A stretch of 7,778 nucleotides of DNA from Treponema sp. (GTDB lineage Bacteria > Spirochaetota > Spirochaetia > Treponematales > Breznakiellaceae): NCBI GenBank assembly GCA_031270205.1, contig JAISYA010000203.1, positions 1 to 7,778 of the forward strand, in the 5' to 3' direction. Both the position numbers and the translations under genes were made by a program. The notes under the pieces were generated by a model. That model worked only from the letters and a program-made list of their open reading frames with translations. It was not told the DNA's origin and did no database searches. Every line of letters begins with the position of its first letter. Positions within the stretch are counted from its first letter, which is position 1. Shown here in pieces: positions 6,064 through 7,778 of the stretch.

Positions 6064-7284
6064 TCATTCGGCCCGGCCGGATATAAGAGCGGAAGCGGTA
6101 CTCAGGGAATAACCCTGCCTGAGCAGCTCAGGATACAGCTCCGTGAGAACCGCCGCCAGTTCCGGCGACCAGGTGTGACCAATCATCACGGCGCTGCCCC
6201 GCTGTTCCGCCCGGTCCGCGCCTTCCCTGATATAGCGGATCATCGAGGATTTTTCCTGTTCGTTGTCGATAAACACGTCCCGCTCCCCGATCTTCATGCC
6301 AAGCCGTTTGGCCGCGGCGGGCGCGGCGGTTTCGGCGATAGTTCTGGAATCAAGAAAATATAGTCCCTGTTCGCGGCAAAAGGCAAGCACCGTTTCTATT
6401 GCCTCCTGGTCCATGGTGACCTTCGATCCCTGGTGGTTGTTCATCCCCGCGACAGGCCCGATTTCCGCCACGTTCCGCCCGAGCGCCGCCCGTATCTCGC
6501 CGGCGCTCATCCCCGAATAAATCGCGCCGGGACCGGGCGCCTGCCCCCCGACGGCTTCCATGGGCTGATGGAGAAACACCTCTTTGCCGGCGGCTCTGAT
6601 ACGCCGGGCGGCCTCCGCCGAATGGGGCAGGCCGGGTAAAACGGCGATGGTCAGCGAGGCGGGAAAACGCAGAAAAGGTTCCAGCTCCCGCAGATTGTTG
6701 CCCGCGTCGTCAATGACAAAAACCAGCGTACCCCGGCGTTCCGGCGCGGGCTGTTCAGGAGGAGCCGTCCGCTCAGGGGGAGCCGTCCTTGCCGCGGGAA
6801 CGGGCGTTCTTGCCGGCGCGGGCCGGGCCGGCGGCGCGCCTGCGGCCGGAGCGGGCCTTTCAGTCGGCGGGGCAGCCGGCCTTTCCACCGTCTTGGGGAT
6901 GCTTGCCGGAACGGGCTTTTCAGGCGGCGGCGCGCTTGCGGCCGGAGCGGGGTTTTCCCCGGGCGGGGCAAGCGGCTTTTCCGCCGGCCCCGCGGGGGCC
7001 TCCGGAGCGGCGCTTTCCGGTACGGACTCACGCGCCGGAATGACCGCCACGCCGTCTGACGCCATGCGTTTTGCGGTTGAGTGGACCACCATAACGGCTA
7101 TCGAGATAAAAGCCGCCGCCGCGATTAAAACGCCCGCCAGCAGGACCGCCCGAACGGCATCGGCAGTTTTAGGCTTTTTCCGCCGCTTAACGCCGCCCGG
7201 TGGCTTTTTCCCCGCAGTCCGCGGCGCTTTCTTCGCTGTTTTCGGCTGTACCGGTTTTGCAGGTAATTGTTCCGTATTCTTCAT
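6064..7284 (-). CDS. Membrane-anchored divergent polysaccharide deacetylase (YibQ family)
   Basis: Seen in 406 residues: a very basic cytoplasmic head (1-40, rich in K/R/P); one membrane span about 43-67; a Pro/Ala-rich linker about 82-183; then a divergent polysaccharide deacetylase domain (PF04748 type) about 185-400. Domain marks are VFVIDDAGN (188-195), LHQPME (238-243), GMNNHQGSKVT (280-290), FLDSRT (310-315) and IGHTWSP (368-374), all in the order usual for the family. The N-in topology puts the catalytic domain outside the inner membrane, with the linker reaching into the periplasm. The family's substrate is not settled; a cell-wall or envelope glycan is inferred from its relation to NodB deacetylases. 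The start is ATG at 7284; the frame stays open to 7344 but that extension runs through an intergenic palindrome and is rejected. tsaD follows 9 bp downstream. No good Shine-Dalgarno is visible. Confidence 0.9.
   Translation of the reverse strand: MKNTEQLPAKPVQPKTAKKAPRTAGKKPPGGVKRRKKPKTADAVRAVLLAGVLIAAAAFISIAVMVVHSTAKRMASDGVAVIPARESVPESAAPEAPAGPAEKPLAPPGENPAPAASAPPPEKPVPASIPKTVERPAAPPTERPAPAAGAPPARPAPARTPVPAARTAPPERTAPPEQPAPERRGTLVFVIDDAGNNLRELEPFLRFPASLTIAVLPGLPHSAEAARRIRAAGKEVFLHQPMEAVGGQAPGPGAIYSGMSAGEIRAALGRNVAEIGPVAGMNNHQGSKVTMDQEAIETVLAFCREQGLYFLDSRTIAETAAPAAAKRLGMKIGERDVFIDNEQEKSSMIRYIREGADRAEQRGSAVMIGHTWSPELAAVLTELYPELLRQGYSLSTASALISGRAE
6831..6957 (-). repeat. 96-bp in-frame direct duplication in the Pro/Ala linker
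   Basis: Near-identical stretches start at 6831 and 6927 (gcggcgcgc[c/t]tgcggccgga, then gcggg), exactly 96 bases or 32 codons apart. In the protein they give ENPAPAAS (110-117) and ERPAPAAG (142-149). The linker seems to have grown by tandem duplication without loss of frame. Confidence 0.6.
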
Positions 7285-7303
7285 GCAAATTACGTTAAAA
7301 GTT

Positions 7304-7361
7304 GAGCCTGTTCCAAAACTAATTGACTGTGCGCTCGTGCGCACGGTTTTGGAACAGGCTC
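7304..7361. repeat. Palindromic repeat unit A (TGTTCCAAAACT family)
   Basis: A 17-bp inverted repeat: GAGCCTGTTCCAAAACT (7304-7320) against GGTTTTGGAACAGGCTC (7345-7361), with one T-G pair. The loop contains its own perfect stem, GTGCGC (7329-7334) and GCGCAC (7339-7344). As RNA it would be a long two-stage hairpin. It lies 20 bp upstream of the deacetylase start. Confidence 0.85.
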
Positions 7362-7363
7362 TT

Positions 7364-7403
7364 GCAGTTTTTCAGGCTAAAGCCTTGCAAAACTGCGTTT
7401 TTT
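7364..7403 (+). repeat. Imperfect palindrome followed by a T6 run, terminator-like
   Basis: GCAGTTTT (7364-7371) pairs with AAAACTGC (7389-7396); AGGCT (7374-7378) pairs with AGCCT (7381-7385) inside it. TTTTTT follows at 7398-7403. On the plus strand this looks like an intrinsic terminator, but no plus-strand gene precedes it. Its sequence differs from the flanking TGTTCCAAAACT units. Confidence 0.5.
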
Positions 7404-7411
7404 AAAGGTTT

Positions 7412-7439
7412 CTGTTCCAAAACTGAAGTTTTGGAACAG
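7412..7439. repeat. Palindromic repeat unit C, perfect 13-bp arms
   Basis: CTGTTCCAAAACT (7412-7424), GA, AGTTTTGGAACAG (7427-7439). This is the shortest form of the family: the two arms are joined with a 2-base centre and no inner stem. CCTCA follows, as it does after unit D. Confidence 0.85.
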
Positions 7440-7449
7440 CCTCAGTTAC

Positions 7450-7503
7450 TTGTTCCAAAACTAATTAACTGCGCGCTAAACGCACACGGTTTTGGACCAG
7501 CCT
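7450..7503. repeat. Palindromic repeat unit D, a diverged copy of unit A
   Basis: TGTTCCAAAACT (7451-7462) pairs with GGTTTTGGACCA (7488-7499) with one mismatch and one wobble. Arms and loop resemble unit A position by position: both read AACTAATTxACTG in the loop and end in CTC. The inner stem is partly decayed (gcgcgc taaa cgcaca). Confidence 0.8.
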
Positions 7504-7547
7504 CACTTTATTATTATTTATCGGCAGAATGAAGGCCCCTGCCCATA

Positions 7548-7563
7548 TAGTTTTGGAACAGGC
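7548..7563. repeat. Half-unit E of the same repeat family
   Basis: AGTTTTGGAACAGGC (from 7549) matches the right arm of units A and C, without a full left arm; only GGCC (7534-7537) could pair with its end. It lies close to the stop of the gene entering from the right, so the family spans nearly the whole intergenic region. Confidence 0.65.
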
Positions 7564-7598
7564 CAATGGTGCGATTTTTAATCTTCGCTGTAGGCTCT

Positions 7599-7778
7599 CT
7601 ATGGGCTTCTTCTTTGCGCCGGCTCCTCATCGCGCTGCCGTATTACCGGTATCCGCTCTCCCTTCCACGTTACCTTTATGCGGCAATAGCCCATGATGGT
7701 CATCAGGGTAAAATACAGCGGGGTAAAAAGCAGGGCGGCGAAATAGCCCAGGGTGAGGAGCGGTCCGCCTTTCGGCAG
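7599..7778 (-). CDS. C-terminal end of an integral membrane protein (partial)
   Basis: The frame is open from the right edge to TAG at 7601-7599, giving the last 59 residues. It begins with a hydrophobic segment (LLTLGYFAALLFTPLYFTL and on, about residues 7-31), then a charged tail with KVTWKGERIPV and RQRDEEPAQRRSP, expected in the cytoplasm. A W-K-G-x-R motif after a last membrane span is seen in some membrane-bound family 2 glycosyltransferases, and an envelope-glycan role would suit the neighbouring deacetylase, but 59 residues cannot establish this. Codon use and GC content match the other genes. Separated by about 310 bp of repeats from the next gene. Confidence 0.75.
   Translation of the reverse strand: MPKGGPLLTLGYFAALLFTPLYFTLMTIMGYCRIKVTWKGERIPVIRQRDEEPAQRRSP

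Larger units (their letters stand above)
7285..7598. other. Gene-free stretch filled by palindromic repeats
   Basis: About 314 bases between the deacetylase start and the stop of the gene at the right edge. They hold repeat units A, C, D and E, the T6 hairpin at 7364-7403, and an A/T-rich piece (7505-7521). Any promoter for the deacetylase-tsaD unit must lie here; TTGGAA of unit A (minus strand) followed 18 bp later by TAATTT is a weak possibility. No coding frame is convincing. Confidence 0.7.

Noticed and set aside
7285..7344. Longer N-terminus for the deacetylase
   Set aside because: The extra 20 codons run through repeat unit A. The ATG at 7284 begins the basic head typical of such a membrane anchor.
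6584..7405. Long plus-strand frame opposite the deacetylase
   Set aside because: It is a Gly/Ala-rich shadow of the GC-rich Pro/Ala linker on the minus strand.
7304..7564. CRISPR array
   Set aside because: The units are palindromes of differing length, inverted and irregularly spaced, with no uniform spacers and no cas genes.

Overview
The window looks like chromosomal DNA from a GC-rich, flagellated bacterium, most likely a spirochaete of the Treponema group. The main clues are a divergent, stand-alone FliG-like protein outside any flagellar operon and an M16C peptidase of the presequence-protease type. The group assignment is inference; nothing here (no rRNA, no unambiguous marker) fixes the species. 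Coding density is high and nearly all genes lie on the minus strand.

Layout, left to right. (1) 1-3021, minus: an M16C zinc metallopeptidase, open across all 1007 visible codons and running off the left edge with probably only a few residues missing. (2) 3018-4160, minus: a FliG-family protein directly upstream of it. The two genes overlap by 4 nt (ATGA), so they form one transcription and translation unit. (3) 4161-4458: about 300 bases without a gene. They hold a perfect 8-bp inverted repeat overlapping a candidate -35 for fliG, two further hairpins that pair best as plus-strand RNA, and a weak sigma-28-like promoter. (4) 4459-4959, plus: a small exported protein of unknown function, the only plus-strand gene. 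(5) 4987-6054, minus: tsaD, needed for the tRNA t6A modification. (6) 6064-7284, minus: a membrane-anchored divergent polysaccharide deacetylase (YibQ family) with a long Pro/Ala linker, 9 bp upstream of tsaD and probably in its operon. (7) 7285-7598: about 310 bases filled with palindromic repeats built on TGTTCCAAAACT. (8) 7599-7778, minus: the C-terminal end of a membrane protein that runs off the right edge.

How the genes relate: the deacetylase-tsaD pair and the fliG-M16C pair look like two separate minus-strand units, with the small exported gene convergent to tsaD and divergent from fliG. I see no prophage, transposase, CRISPR array, tRNA or rRNA. The strongest unexplained signals are the hairpin-repeat cluster at 7304-7564, the structured intergenic region at 4198-4450, and the pairing of a degenerate FliG paralogue with an M16C peptidase.
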